64,000 bases of DNA from JBLHZY01 sp050633265 (GCA_050633265.1 JBOEGE010000006.1:186001-250000), one strand, 5' to 3'; positions 51,302 through 60,898 are shown, counted from the first letter of the stretch. Program-made: numbers and translations. The notes: generated from the letters alone by a model not told the origin.

Positions 51302-53221
51302 TTGGGTAACGCGAGAAATTTCGCATTTTGGGCCGTGCTGCTATTGTTGTTGCTCGTTGTATTCAACGTGTTTTCCAACGGGCAGGGCACAGCGAGCAGC
51401 TCTGCCAAGAGCTATTCCGAATTCATCACCGCTGTGGAAAATGGCGAAGTGAGCAATGTCACTCTTGATGGCGAATCTGTCACTTATACAGGTTCTGGCG
51501 GGGCGACCTTTACCACCATCAAGCCGGAAGAAACCGAAGTCACCAATCTGTTGATCGCCCAGGGCATCAAGGTTGATGTGAAATCGCAGCGCCAATCAGG
51601 CCTTCAGTCGATCTTTATGCTGATCCTGCCCGTGCTGATCCTTGTCGGCTTTTGGTTCTTTATGATGAACCGGATGCAAGGCGGCGGCAAAGGCGGGGCG
51701 ATGGGCTTTGGCAAAAGCCGCGCCAAACTGTTGACCGAAAAACAGGGGCGCATCACCTTTGATGATGTGGCTGGCATCGACGAGGCCAAAGAAGAGCTTG
51801 AGGAAATCGTTGAATTCCTGCGCAACCCGCAGAAATTCTCGCGCCTCGGTGGCAAAATCCCCAAAGGCGCGCTTCTCGTGGGCCCCCCGGGCACAGGTAA
51901 AACGCTTCTGGCGCGCGCCATTGCGGGCGAGGCGGGTGTGCCGTTCTTTACCATCTCTGGCTCTGATTTTGTTGAGATGTTTGTCGGCGTTGGCGCGAGC
52001 CGGGTTCGCGACATGTTTGAACAGGCCAAGAAAAACGCCCCCTGTATCGTCTTTATCGATGAGATTGATGCGGTTGGCCGCTCGCGCGGTGCGGGCTATG
52101 GCGGCGGCAATGATGAGCGCGAACAAACGCTCAACCAATTGCTTGTTGAGATGGACGGCTTTGAAGCCAATGAAGGCATCATCATCGTCGCGGCGACCAA
52201 CCGCCCCGATGTGCTTGATCCCGCATTGCTGCGCCCGGGCCGTTTTGATCGCCAAGTGCAAGTGCCCAATCCTGATATCAAGGGCCGTGAAAAAATCCTT
52301 GGCGTGCATGCGCGCAAAGTGCCGCTTGGGCCAAACGTTGATCTGCGCATTATCGCGCGCGGAACCCCGGGCTTTTCCGGCGCCGATCTTGCCAACCTTG
52401 TAAACGAGGCCGCTTTAACGGCCGCGCGCATCGGGCGGCGTTTTGTGGCGATGGAAGATTTTGAGAACGCCAAAGATAAGGTGATGATGGGGGCCGAGCG
52501 CCGCTCGATGGTGATGACGGAAGATGAGAAAAAGCTTACCGCCTATCACGAAGCGGGCCATGCGATTGTTGGCCTCAATGTGCCGCTCCATGATCCGATC
52601 CACAAGGCAACGATCATCCCGCGCGGCCGCGCTCTTGGCCTTGTGCTTAGCCTGCCCGAGCGCGATCAGCTGAGCATCAGCCTAACCAAATACACCTCCA
52701 AAATCGCTATGGCGATGGGCGGGCGTGTGGCTGAAGAGCTGATCTTTGGGCCAGAGAATGTTACCTCCGGCGCCTCATCCGATATCCAACAAGTGACCCG
52801 GATCGCCCGCGCCATGGTGACCCAATTTGGCTATGCGCCCGAGCTTGGCTTTGTCGATTACGCCAATGAGCAACAAAGCCATCTAGGCGCTTATGGCGGC
52901 GGGGTTAATCACTCAAGTGAGACGCAAAAGATCATTGATGATAAGGTCAAAGAGCTTGTGAACACCGGTTATGAAACCGCAAAACGCATCCTCACCGAAA
53001 AGGCCGAAGATCTTGAGCGCCTCGCCCAAGGCTTGCTGGAATACGAAACCCTCACCGGCTCGGAAATTCAGCGCGTGATTGATGGGCTGCCGCTCAATCG
53101 CGGCGATGATGAGGATGACACACCGGGCCAGGGCAATACCCCTTCGCTCACCGCCATCCCCAAAACCAAAAAGCCGCGCGCCGAGGATGGCCCCGCGGGC
53201 GAGCCTGAACCCTCGACCTAA
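51302..53221 (+). CDS. ftsH: ATP-dependent zinc metalloprotease FtsH
   Basis: A 639-residue inner-membrane AAA+ protease. It has two N-terminal membrane segments (FAFWAVLLLLLLVVFNVFS; IFMLILPVLILVGFWFFMM) around a periplasmic domain. Walker A is GPPGTGKTLLA (about 195), Walker B CIVFIDEIDAVGR, SRH arginines RPGRFDRQV, and the zinc site HEAGH (about 418) with a distal Asp. The C terminus is acidic and unstructured. I choose the TTG at 51302, behind GAGGAG; another TTG at 51275 is possible. It degrades misassembled membrane proteins and regulators. Confidence 0.97.
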   Translation: MGNARNFAFWAVLLLLLLVVFNVFSNGQGTASSSAKSYSEFITAVENGEVSNVTLDGESVTYTGSGGATFTTIKPEETEVTNLLIAQGIKVDVKSQRQSGLQSIFMLILPVLILVGFWFFMMNRMQGGGKGGAMGFGKSRAKLLTEKQGRITFDDVAGIDEAKEELEEIVEFLRNPQKFSRLGGKIPKGALLVGPPGTGKTLLARAIAGEAGVPFFTISGSDFVEMFVGVGASRVRDMFEQAKKNAPCIVFIDEIDAVGRSRGAGYGGGNDEREQTLNQLLVEMDGFEANEGIIIVAATNRPDVLDPALLRPGRFDRQVQVPNPDIKGREKILGVHARKVPLGPNVDLRIIARGTPGFSGADLANLVNEAALTAARIGRRFVAMEDFENAKDKVMMGAERRSMVMTEDEKKLTAYHEAGHAIVGLNVPLHDPIHKATIIPRGRALGLVLSLPERDQLSISLTKYTSKIAMAMGGRVAEELIFGPENVTSGASSDIQQVTRIARAMVTQFGYAPELGFVDYANEQQSHLGAYGGGVNHSSETQKIIDDKVKELVNTGYETAKRILTEKAEDLERLAQGLLEYETLTGSEIQRVIDGLPLNRGDDEDDTPGQGNTPSLTAIPKTKKPRAEDGPAGEPEPST

Positions 53222-53245
53222 GGCGCCCTTGCTCAAAATCAGATG

Positions 53246-53283
53246 AAATCCCCGAAGCGCCCGCCGTTTCGGGGATTTTTCTT
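53246..53283 (+). terminator. terminator after ftsH
   Basis: An inverted repeat AAATCCCCGAA / TTCGGGGATTT with an 11-base loop, followed by TTCTTT. It begins about 25 bases after the ftsH stop. Confidence 0.85.
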
Positions 53284-53402
53284 TGCCCTCCGCAAAAGAC
53301 GAGTTTGCGCGAATTTGAGTCGCAAAAGGCTTCGCGGTGGCAAATCGCGCCGCTATCCTTTTGCTCAATGCCGCCAAAAACTGGCGCGATAGGGAGGATA
53401 TG

Positions 53403-55079
53403 ATGGCCAATCTCACGGATATCGAAATCGCGCGCCGCGCCGATAAACTGCCCATACAACAGATCGGTGAAAGCCTCGGAATTGCGGCCAGCGATCTTAT
53501 CCCCTACGGCCATGACAAAGCGAAGATTTCCCAGAGCTTCATTGCAGGGCTCGAGCCGCGCGCGACAGGCAAATTGATCCTCGTGACCGCGATCAATCCG
53601 ACCCCCGCAGGCGAGGGCAAAACCACAACAACCGTTGGCCTTGGCGATGGGCTGGCGCGGATCGGCAAAAAGGCGGCGATCTGTATCCGCGAGGCCTCGC
53701 TTGGCCCGTGTTTCGGGATGAAGGGCGGGGCGGCCGGCGGCGGCTATGCGCAGATCGTGCCGATGGAAGAGATGAACCTGCACTTCACCGGCGATTTCCA
53801 TGCGATCACCTCGGCGCATAATCTGCTCGCGGCAATGATCGACAATCACATCTATTGGGGCAACGCGCTTGAGATCGACGAGCGGCGCGTTGTCTGGCGC
53901 CGGGTGCTTGATATGAATGACCGCGCGCTTCGGGATGTGGTGACCTCGCTTGGCGGCGTGGCCAATGGCTTTCCGCGCCAAACCGGCTTTGATATTACGG
54001 TGGCTTCCGAGGTCATGGCCTGCCTGTGCCTTGCGCGCGATCTGAGCGATCTTGAAGCCCGCCTCGGCGCAATCATCGTCGCTTACCGGCGCGACAAAAC
54101 ACCGATTTATGCGCGCGATCTCAAAGCCGACGGCGCGATGACCGTGCTGCTGCGCGATGCGATGCAGCCCAATCTTGTGCAAACGCTTGAGCACACCCCC
54201 GCCTTCGTTCACGGCGGCCCGTTTGCCAATATCGCCCATGGTTGCAACTCGGTGATCGCCACGCGCACCGCCCTAAAGCTTGCTGATTTCGTCGTCACAG
54301 AGGCCGGTTTTGGCGCCGATCTTGGGGCGGAGAAATTCATGAACATCAAATGCCGCAAAGCAGGCCTTGCGCCGGATGCAGTTGTCCTTGTGGCCACGAT
54401 CCGCGCGATGAAAATGAACGGCGGCGTGGCGCGCGCCGATCTTGGCGCAGAAAACGTGGATGCCGTGAAAGAGGGCTGCGCCAACCTTGGCCGCCATATC
54501 GGCAATCTCAAAAGCTTCGGGGTTCCCGTCGTCGTCGCGATCAACCATTTCACCGCCGATACATCGGCCGAAATCGCCGCCGTCAAAGCCTATGTGAAGG
54601 ATCAAGGCTCCGAAGCCTATCTGTGCACCCATTGGGCCGATGGCGGCAAAGGCACAGAGGCGCTCGCCACCCGCGTTGCTGAATTGGCCGAGTCTGGCGC
54701 GGCCAATTTCGCGCCGCTCTACCCCGATGAAATGCCGCTGTTCCAAAAGATCGAAACCATCGCCAAACGCATCTATCACGCCGATGAAGTCCTCGCCGAT
54801 CAGAAAATCCGCGATCAACTGCGCGCCTGGGAAACGGCCGGATATGGCCACCTGCCGATCTGCATGGCCAAAACCCAATATTCCTTCTCAACCGATCCCT
54901 TGCTTCGCGGCGCGCCAACGGGGCATTCTGTCCCAGTGCGCGAAGTGCGGCTCTCTGCGGGGGCGGGGTTTGTTGTGGTGATCTGCGGGGAAATCATGAC
55001 GATGCCGGGCCTGCCAAGCCGCCCCTCTGCCGAGGCAATCCGGCTCAATCAAGCAGGCGAGGTCGAGGGGCTTTTCTGA
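53403..55079 (+). CDS. fhs: formate-tetrahydrofolate ligase
   Basis: A 558-residue enzyme that makes 10-formyl-THF from formate, THF and ATP. The ATP-binding loop is TPAGEGKTTTTVGLGDGL (about 65). Family blocks are SLGPCFGMKGGAAGGGY, NLHFTGDFHAITSAHNLLAA, TEAGFGADLGAEKF and FSTDP/GA near the end. AGGGAGG lies just upstream of two adjacent in-frame ATGs (53400, 53403). With FolD 68 bases downstream it forms a C1-folate module that can interconvert formate and methylene-THF, for serine/purine synthesis or for oxidation of C1 units such as formaldehyde released by VanA. Confidence 0.98.
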   Translation: MANLTDIEIARRADKLPIQQIGESLGIAASDLIPYGHDKAKISQSFIAGLEPRATGKLILVTAINPTPAGEGKTTTTVGLGDGLARIGKKAAICIREASLGPCFGMKGGAAGGGYAQIVPMEEMNLHFTGDFHAITSAHNLLAAMIDNHIYWGNALEIDERRVVWRRVLDMNDRALRDVVTSLGGVANGFPRQTGFDITVASEVMACLCLARDLSDLEARLGAIIVAYRRDKTPIYARDLKADGAMTVLLRDAMQPNLVQTLEHTPAFVHGGPFANIAHGCNSVIATRTALKLADFVVTEAGFGADLGAEKFMNIKCRKAGLAPDAVVLVATIRAMKMNGGVARADLGAENVDAVKEGCANLGRHIGNLKSFGVPVVVAINHFTADTSAEIAAVKAYVKDQGSEAYLCTHWADGGKGTEALATRVAELAESGAANFAPLYPDEMPLFQKIETIAKRIYHADEVLADQKIRDQLRAWETAGYGHLPICMAKTQYSFSTDPLLRGAPTGHSVPVREVRLSAGAGFVVVICGEIMTMPGLPSRPSAEAIRLNQAGEVEGLF

Positions 55080-55147
55080 GCCTTGATAATAGGGGCGGAT
55101 CGGTGCAAAAGGCCCCTAACTGCCGAAAAAACCAAGGAGTTTGCCCG

Positions 55148-56041
55148 ATGACAGCCCATAAGATTGATGGCACAGCCGCTGGCGCCGCCCTGCGCGCCAA
55201 AGTGGCCGATCATGTCGCGCGGCTCAAAGAGGTGCATAATCTTACGCCCGGCCTTGCGGTGATCCTTGTTGGCGAAGATCCCGCTTCGGAAGTCTATGTG
55301 CGCAACAAAGGGCTGAAAACGCTTGAAGTGGGGATGAATTCCTTCACCCATAAGCTGGCGGCTGATACATCCCAAGCCGAACTTTATGCGCTGATTGATA
55401 AGCTCAACGCTGATCCGCAAGTGCATGGTATCCTTTGCCAATTTCCCGTTCCCGGCCATCTGAGCGAGACGGAAATTGTTGCTCGGATCGACCCAAGCAA
55501 AGATGTTGACGGGCTGCATGTGATCAATGCAGGGCTGCTCAACACCGGGCAAAAGGCGATGGTCTCCTGCACGCCCCTTGGCTGTATGATGCTGCTGCGC
55601 GAAACCTTGGGAACGCTTGCGGGCAAAGAGGCGCTGGTGATCGGGCGCTCCAATCTGCTGGGCAAACCGATGGCGGCGCTGCTCTTGCGCGACAGCTGCA
55701 CCGTGACAATCGCCCATAGCCGGACGGCCGATCTGCCAACAATCGTAAAACGCGCCGACATCGTGATTGCGGCCGTGGGGCGCGCGAATATGGTCAAAGG
55801 CGCGTGGCTCAAAGAGGGCGCCACGGTGATCGACGTGGGCATCAATCGCACCACGCTTGAGAATGGCAAAACCCGCATCGTTGGCGATGTTGATTATGCC
55901 AGCGCCGCAGAGGTTGCCGGCGCGATTACGCCTGTTCCCGGCGGTGTTGGGCCAATGACAATCGCCTGTCTTCTGGCCAATACAGTGACAGCCTGCTGCC
56001 GCGCCAATCAGCTGGATGAGCCAAAAGGCCTTGCCATTTAA
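55148..56041 (+). CDS. folD: methylenetetrahydrofolate dehydrogenase / cyclohydrolase
   Basis: A 297-residue bifunctional C1-folate enzyme. The substrate/catalytic region includes LAVILVGEDPASEVYVRNK (with the Lys 8 residues after YV), QFPVPGHLSE and DVDGLHVINAG. The NADP domain has GRSNLLGKPMAALLL, and the end PGGVGPMTIACLLANT is diagnostic. AAGGAG lies about 8 bases before the ATG. It is co-transcribed with fhs. Confidence 0.98.
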   Translation: MTAHKIDGTAAGAALRAKVADHVARLKEVHNLTPGLAVILVGEDPASEVYVRNKGLKTLEVGMNSFTHKLAADTSQAELYALIDKLNADPQVHGILCQFPVPGHLSETEIVARIDPSKDVDGLHVINAGLLNTGQKAMVSCTPLGCMMLLRETLGTLAGKEALVIGRSNLLGKPMAALLLRDSCTVTIAHSRTADLPTIVKRADIVIAAVGRANMVKGAWLKEGATVIDVGINRTTLENGKTRIVGDVDYASAAEVAGAITPVPGGVGPMTIACLLANTVTACCRANQLDEPKGLAI

Positions 56042-56223
56042 CCTTCAATCCCTGCAATCAGGCCAAAGCCTTTCAGCGCAGAAAGACGCATTTTTACGCT
56101 CCAAAAGCCGCATTTCCGGCGATTTCGCAACGAAATCTACTAAATTGTAACCATTTATGCTGCATTCAGTTGTTTTTAAAACTGGATCAGCCGATAAACC
56201 GACAACAAACGGGGGTTTGGTTG

Positions 56224-56979
56224 GTGAAGGCATTATTGAGCTTTCTGCACGCGTTGCGCGGTGTCGTTGTGACTCCGCTGAATGTATTTTTGTGGCTGGT
56301 CATCACGGTTTTGATGACGATCGCGGGCCCTTTTGGCACGAATGCCGCTTGGAGCTATAGTTTTCGCGCGCTCAATTGGCTGGTGGTTGTTGGGCTGGCC
56401 ATCCTGATTTCCCACACGCTTTTGTTGATTATTTCGCGCCGCGCGCCGCGTATTTCGATCCTCAAACGGGGGCTGCTGATCTCGGCTGGGATGGTGATTT
56501 TCTACGCGCCGCTGCTGATCCTCATCACAAAACTAACAACCGTTCTGCGCGACAAACCTGTCACCCCTTGGCCGATTTTGGTTTTCTATGTGGGGGCGAT
56601 TTCTCTTTCGATCGCGATTGCGCAATGGCTGGTCCAGCTTCAGCATAAATCAACGCCGCGCCTGCTTGAGCGCCTGCCCGAAAGCCGCTGGGGCAATGTG
56701 ATCCGGCTAACTTCAAATGATCACCGTGTTGAAGTTGTTACGGATAAGGGCGTCGAGACGATTCTGATGCGCTTTGCCGATGCTTTGGCCGAGCTTGAGG
56801 GGATCGACGGGGTGCGGGTGCATCGCTCGCATTGGGTTGCGCGCCAAGCGGTTCTTGGGCAATCGCGCGAAAACGGGCGGGTGTTTCTGAACTTGGTTGA
56901 TGGAGTGCGGGTGCCGGTAAGCCGGGGCTATCTGGATGCGGCCAAACAAGCGGGCCTGCTTGAGGATCGCGCAGCTTAG
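56224..56979 (+). CDS. membrane-anchored LytTR-domain transcriptional regulator
   Basis: About 251 residues. The N-terminal half has four predicted membrane helices (TPLNVFLWLVITVLMTIAG, WLVVVGLAILISHTLLLII, LISAGMVIFYAPLLILI, VFYVGAISLSIAIAQWLV). The C-terminal half is a LytTR DNA-binding domain (about 155-250: VIRLTSNDHRVEVVTDKG, VRVHRSHWVARQAV, VPVSRGYLDAAKQAGLL). The start is uncertain: GTG 56224 behind a GGGGG run is taken, but a TTG at 56170 would add 18 residues. No histidine kinase is adjacent. Such one-component membrane LytTR proteins are known, but the target here is unknown. Confidence 0.82.
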   Translation: MKALLSFLHALRGVVVTPLNVFLWLVITVLMTIAGPFGTNAAWSYSFRALNWLVVVGLAILISHTLLLIISRRAPRISILKRGLLISAGMVIFYAPLLILITKLTTVLRDKPVTPWPILVFYVGAISLSIAIAQWLVQLQHKSTPRLLERLPESRWGNVIRLTSNDHRVEVVTDKGVETILMRFADALAELEGIDGVRVHRSHWVARQAVLGQSRENGRVFLNLVDGVRVPVSRGYLDAAKQAGLLEDRAA

Positions 56980-57002
56980 GCACTGATCGCCCCCCTTAGC
57001 CG

Positions 57003-57818
57003 CTATCCTTTATCGTAAGGTTTGAGCGCCCGGATTGCGGCCTGAACCGCCTCGGGAAGGGCTGTATCGGCCCCTTCTGGCGCGGCATCAAGGGCGCTTG
57101 CAACGTCTTTTACAATGATCGCAATCGTGTTGTCGGGCGTATGGCCAAGCTTAGCGAATTCGATCTGCTCAAAGCCCGAGGCAAGCCAGTTCTGCCCCGA
57201 TGAGGTCTCGATCATATCGAGCAAGGCGCGCGGGTCGAGCCCGGCTTCATGCCCCCAATCCAAAACAAGCCGGGTCATCGCCGTATGAGAGGCCGCCAGC
57301 AGATTGTTCAGCACTTTGGCCTGCATCCCAGCGCCAAAGCCACCCATGCGATGAAAATGCGCCCCCATCGCCGAAAACAGCGGCTGGCAGCGCGCCAAAT
57401 CGCCCGCGTCTCCACCAAGCATAAAGCTCAACCGCCCCTCAATCGCCGCGATCTGAGCGCCAGACATCGGCGCATCTATCAAAGCGATACGGGCCGGTAT
57501 GCGCGCGCGCAGATCGCGTGTATAGCGCGGCGAAATCGTTGAACAAATGATGATCGTCTCAAGCTGAGGCGCCGTGCTCAGAGCTTGATCCTCAAACAAA
57601 AGCGCCTCGGTTTGCGCAATATCACGGACCACAGTCAGAAGCGTCTTTAGCCCCTTTGAGAAACCAGCAACATCATTGCAGATATGGGGCGCAAGAGGGC
57701 CAAAATCGCTTGCCGGGCGAATATCAAAACCGCGCGCCTCAATCCCGGCGCGCAACAAGGCGCCAAGCATCGGCCCGCCCATAATGCCGCATCCGGCAAG
57801 GCCGACCCCCGCAAACAT
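57003..57818 (-). CDS. beta-hydroxyacid dehydrogenase (3-hydroxyisobutyrate dehydrogenase family)
   Basis: A 271-residue NAD(P) oxidoreductase. The Rossmann motif GLAGCGIMGGPMLGALL is at the N terminus, and the substrate loop DAPMSGAQIAAIEGRLSFMLGG follows (about 115). The catalytic Lys is in GAGMQAKVLNNLLAASHTA (about 165). The second half is the all-helical dimerisation domain. The substrate is unknown; relatives act on 3-hydroxyisobutyrate, tartronate semialdehyde or glyoxylate. It shares its ATG with the stop of the upstream ATPase gene, so the two are coupled although they have no obvious joint function. Confidence 0.88.
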   Translation of the reverse strand: MFAGVGLAGCGIMGGPMLGALLRAGIEARGFDIRPASDFGPLAPHICNDVAGFSKGLKTLLTVVRDIAQTEALLFEDQALSTAPQLETIIICSTISPRYTRDLRARIPARIALIDAPMSGAQIAAIEGRLSFMLGGDAGDLARCQPLFSAMGAHFHRMGGFGAGMQAKVLNNLLAASHTAMTRLVLDWGHEAGLDPRALLDMIETSSGQNWLASGFEQIEFAKLGHTPDNTIAIIVKDVASALDAAPEGADTALPEAVQAAIRALKPYDKG

Positions 57819-59131
57819 CAGTGAATGATCTTCTCTTCGCGCACAAACATATTGGACCAGGCCCGATCAATAAGCTCGGGGCTCATTTGATAGGGGATGC
57901 CCTCAAATTCGCAGATCGCGATGATCTGGTCGATCAAAAACACCGGCTGATAATTCGCGTAAACATTTTCAATCGTTGGATATTTCACCTTCATGAGATG
58001 CAGCAAAGCCTTCTCATCCAGCGGCATCTTTTTCTTGCGCGCAACCATGGCGAAAATCTTGAGGAAGCCTTCCTGATCCGGCCCGTCAATCTTGATCTTA
58101 AAGAAGATCCGGCGCAAAGCGGCCGTATCAAAAATCTCGTTCGGGTGGAAGTTGGTCGAGAAAATCACCAGCGTGTCAAAGGGCACTTCGAACTTCTCGC
58201 CCGATTGCAGCGCCAGAATATCTTTGCTTTCCTCAAGCGGCACAATCCAGCGGTTCACCAGCGCTTGGGGCGGCTCTTCTTGGCGGCCCAAATCGTCAAC
58301 AATAAAAATCCCGCCCGAGGATTTAAGCTGAAGCGGCGCCTGATAGGTCCGCGCGGTTGGGTTATAAACCAGATCAAGCATGGAAAGCGAAAGCTCACCG
58401 CCCGTGATCACAGTGGGGCGCTCGCAATAGACATAGCGGCGATCATAGCGATTGGTGGTCGAGCGGCGCAGGGCGGTCGGATCCTCGATCTCTTCTTCGG
58501 CGGCCGTATGCACAATCGGATCAAAAACCGTGATCACCTGACCGGAATATTCAATCGCGCGCGGCACAAAAATCTTATCGCCCATCGCATCGCGAATGCC
58601 GTTCGAGATCGAGGATTTCCCGTTGCCGGGCGGGCCATACATCAGAATCGAGCGACCAGCCCCAACCGCAGGCCCAAGCTGATCCAGCAGATCGGACGGC
58701 AGGATCAAATGCCCCATCGCGCCCAAAAGCTGCTCGCGGGTGACTTGGATGTTGCGGATCGATTGGCGCTTCATCTGCTCGGAATATACCTCAAGCGGAA
58801 CCGGCATAGCCCCGTAATATTCCGACTGGCTCAACGCATCAAGCGCGCGCGCCTTGCCCGCATCGCCAAGCTTAAAGCCCATCTCACCGCCCGAATTGGC
58901 GTGCAATGTCCCTGTCGCCTCAACGAGTTTTTGCACCCGCGCCAGCTCGACCAATTCTTGCGTGACCGTGATAGACAAGCACAGCGCTTTGCTCAGCTCG
59001 CTGACGGTTTCCAAATTCTGGCGAAACATCGTTTTCAACAGAATATCGCGCATCATCACAATGGAGATGCGCATGTCATCGAGGGTTTTTGGCTCTGGCG
59101 GGGCAAGAACGCCGCTTGCATGCATATTCAT
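57818..59131 (-). CDS. AAA+ ATPase of unknown role
   Basis: A 437-residue protein. An N-terminal region (about 20-120) looks like a winged helix (TVSELSKALCLSITVTQELVELARVQKLVEA). A AAA+ domain follows: Walker A MYGPPGNGKSSIS (about 170), Walker B GGIFIVDDLGRQ (about 280), sensor-like VIFSTNFHPNE and the Arg in AALRRIFF. It has no signal or membrane segment. I do not recognise a named orthologue, but it resembles AAA ATPases near Tad pilus genes in roseobacters. The Tad genes begin about 1.8 kb to the right. A long open frame runs antisense to it but is a shadow. Confidence 0.85.
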   Translation of the reverse strand: MNMHASGVLAPPEPKTLDDMRISIVMMRDILLKTMFRQNLETVSELSKALCLSITVTQELVELARVQKLVEATGTLHANSGGEMGFKLGDAGKARALDALSQSEYYGAMPVPLEVYSEQMKRQSIRNIQVTREQLLGAMGHLILPSDLLDQLGPAVGAGRSILMYGPPGNGKSSISNGIRDAMGDKIFVPRAIEYSGQVITVFDPIVHTAAEEEIEDPTALRRSTTNRYDRRYVYCERPTVITGGELSLSMLDLVYNPTARTYQAPLQLKSSGGIFIVDDLGRQEEPPQALVNRWIVPLEESKDILALQSGEKFEVPFDTLVIFSTNFHPNEIFDTAALRRIFFKIKIDGPDQEGFLKIFAMVARKKKMPLDEKALLHLMKVKYPTIENVYANYQPVFLIDQIIAICEFEGIPYQMSPELIDRAWSNMFVREEKIIH

Positions 59132-59281
59132 CAGGTACCTGTAACAGCTGGATTGGTTTTATTCTTCTTTTGCGCCGATTCTATCGCGGTTCGCCCCCCA
59201 AAGACAACAAAATCGACGTTAAGCTTTTACAAACTCCGTAATTGCCGTGTATTCTTGCGAAAAAATACAGGAGAGACGGGA

Positions 59282-60898
59282 ATGAGCAGGCCAAATCCCG
59301 CTATTTACGCAGGTTTTCTGATCGTTTTGATCATTGTGTTGGGGGCTGTCGCGGCCGTTCCGGGGGGGCTTTATGTCAACCGGCACGAAGGCGATGTTTT
59401 GCATCTTATGGAGATGCTGGCGCGCATGGATTTGGGCCAGGCCCCGCATCTGGATTTCGCAACCCCGATTGGGGCCTTTGCCTTTTTGCCGATCGTTTTC
59501 TTGCAAAAGCTCGGGCTTGGTATGGGCATGGCGATTGTCGCCTCGCAGGTGCTTGTTGCTCTGATCTTGGCGCCCTTCATTTGGTGGGCCGCAACGAGCC
59601 GCCTTAAGGGCTGGGTCGCCTATCTCTTTGGCGCATCATGTATAATTCTGGTGATGGCGCTTGTGCATGGGCTTGCCAAAACCGGCATTTCGGTTTCGAT
59701 GCATTATAATCGCTGGGCTTGGGGCTATGCTTATGTGGCGATTTTGCTGGCGCTATTGCCAAGCCTTGGCGCGCGCCGCCCCGGTGTTGATGGGGCGATC
59801 ATCGGCATCATGATGGCGGCAATGGCACTGACCAAGATGACCTATTTCGTCGCTTTCGCGCCAGTTGTCGCGCTGGTGCTGATCCTGCGAAAAGCATGGC
59901 GCAGCTTGGGGTTTGGTGTCTTCTTTGGGCTGCTTGTTGCGGTGATTGTGACGGGGTTTTACGGCGTTGATTTCTGGGCCGCATATGCAAACGATTTGAT
60001 CTATGTCGCCACCTCAGACATCCGCGCCGCGCCCGGCCTGCCGTTTTTGATGATCCTGTCCTCGCCGCAATATCTTGTCGGAACGGTGCTGGTTTTTGCC
60101 AGCGTGATCCTGCTGCGCAAAGGCGGGCATGGGGTGCCGGGGCTGGCGCTGCTTTTGCTCGCGCCGAGCTTCTTTTATGTGACCTATCAAAACTTCGGCA
60201 ATGATCCGCAATGGCTGATGTTGATGGCGGTTTTGCTCCTCGCACTGCCGGCCAAAAATGAAGCGCCAACCGGGCAGATCCATATGGCGCAGATGGTGGC
60301 CATTGTGGCGGTGTTTACACTGGCGCTTCCCTCGATGATCAATCTCGCGGCGAGCCCGTTTCGCCACTTTGCAAATGATCGCGCGGATTTCGTGCCGGTG
60401 GTTGCAGCCTTTGAAGATGTGCAAGTGATCACGGATCGGATGAACCGGATTGATGCCAAGGTCGCGCTTGAGGAAAGCATGCCCTCTTTGCTGCCTTACG
60501 TGGATAAAGAGGCGCGCGATGAACCGACCGTATTTCGCGGCGAAACCTTGCCTTGGTGCCAAACGATGCTTGGCTTTGGGGCGATGCAAGAGGCGGTCGC
60601 AACCGAGCTGCGCGATCAGGCCGGTCTGGGGCCAGAGGACGGGCTTTATGTCACGGATATCAACGGCCCAACCTGGCTTTTCGGGCCCTTCCGCCCAACC
60701 CTTAAAGCGGCCCCCTGGAACTATGGCGGCGCGCCGGGCATACGGGACGCAGACTATGTTTTGATCCCCCTATGCCCGATTGCAGCAGAGCTGCGCGGCC
60801 TGTCTTTGGCGGCCATGGAAGAGCGCGCGGTGCCGATGCATGAGGTCTACCGCTCAGAGCTGCTGATCTTGATGAAAGTCGACGGGCAGGGCAGCTAA
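59282..60898 (+). CDS. multipass membrane protein, possibly GT-C-like
   Basis: A 538-residue protein with about 9-10 membrane segments in the first 360 residues (for example AIYAGFLIVLIIVLGAVAAV, GMAIVASQVLVALILAPFIWW, VALVLILRKAW, LVAVIVTGF). A soluble C-terminal domain follows (about 375-538). The first extracytoplasmic loop holds acidic residues (VNRHEGDVLHLMEML), as in GT-C glycosyltransferases, but I cannot assign a family. The start is ATG 59282, with AGGAGA 7 bases upstream; the frame is open for 487 further codons upstream only because it runs antisense to the ATPase gene. It is followed by a strong terminator. Confidence 0.78.
   Translation: MSRPNPAIYAGFLIVLIIVLGAVAAVPGGLYVNRHEGDVLHLMEMLARMDLGQAPHLDFATPIGAFAFLPIVFLQKLGLGMGMAIVASQVLVALILAPFIWWAATSRLKGWVAYLFGASCIILVMALVHGLAKTGISVSMHYNRWAWGYAYVAILLALLPSLGARRPGVDGAIIGIMMAAMALTKMTYFVAFAPVVALVLILRKAWRSLGFGVFFGLLVAVIVTGFYGVDFWAAYANDLIYVATSDIRAAPGLPFLMILSSPQYLVGTVLVFASVILLRKGGHGVPGLALLLLAPSFFYVTYQNFGNDPQWLMLMAVLLLALPAKNEAPTGQIHMAQMVAIVAVFTLALPSMINLAASPFRHFANDRADFVPVVAAFEDVQVITDRMNRIDAKVALEESMPSLLPYVDKEARDEPTVFRGETLPWCQTMLGFGAMQEAVATELRDQAGLGPEDGLYVTDINGPTWLFGPFRPTLKAAPWNYGGAPGIRDADYVLIPLCPIAAELRGLSLAAMEERAVPMHEVYRSELLILMKVDGQGS

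Noticed and set aside
57821..59281. A 487-codon open frame running into the membrane protein gene, antisense to the AAA+ ATPase
   Set aside because: It mirrors the ATPase codons on the other strand, the translation is Arg/His/Ile-rich with no domain, and the membrane protein has its own ribosome site and ATG at 59282.
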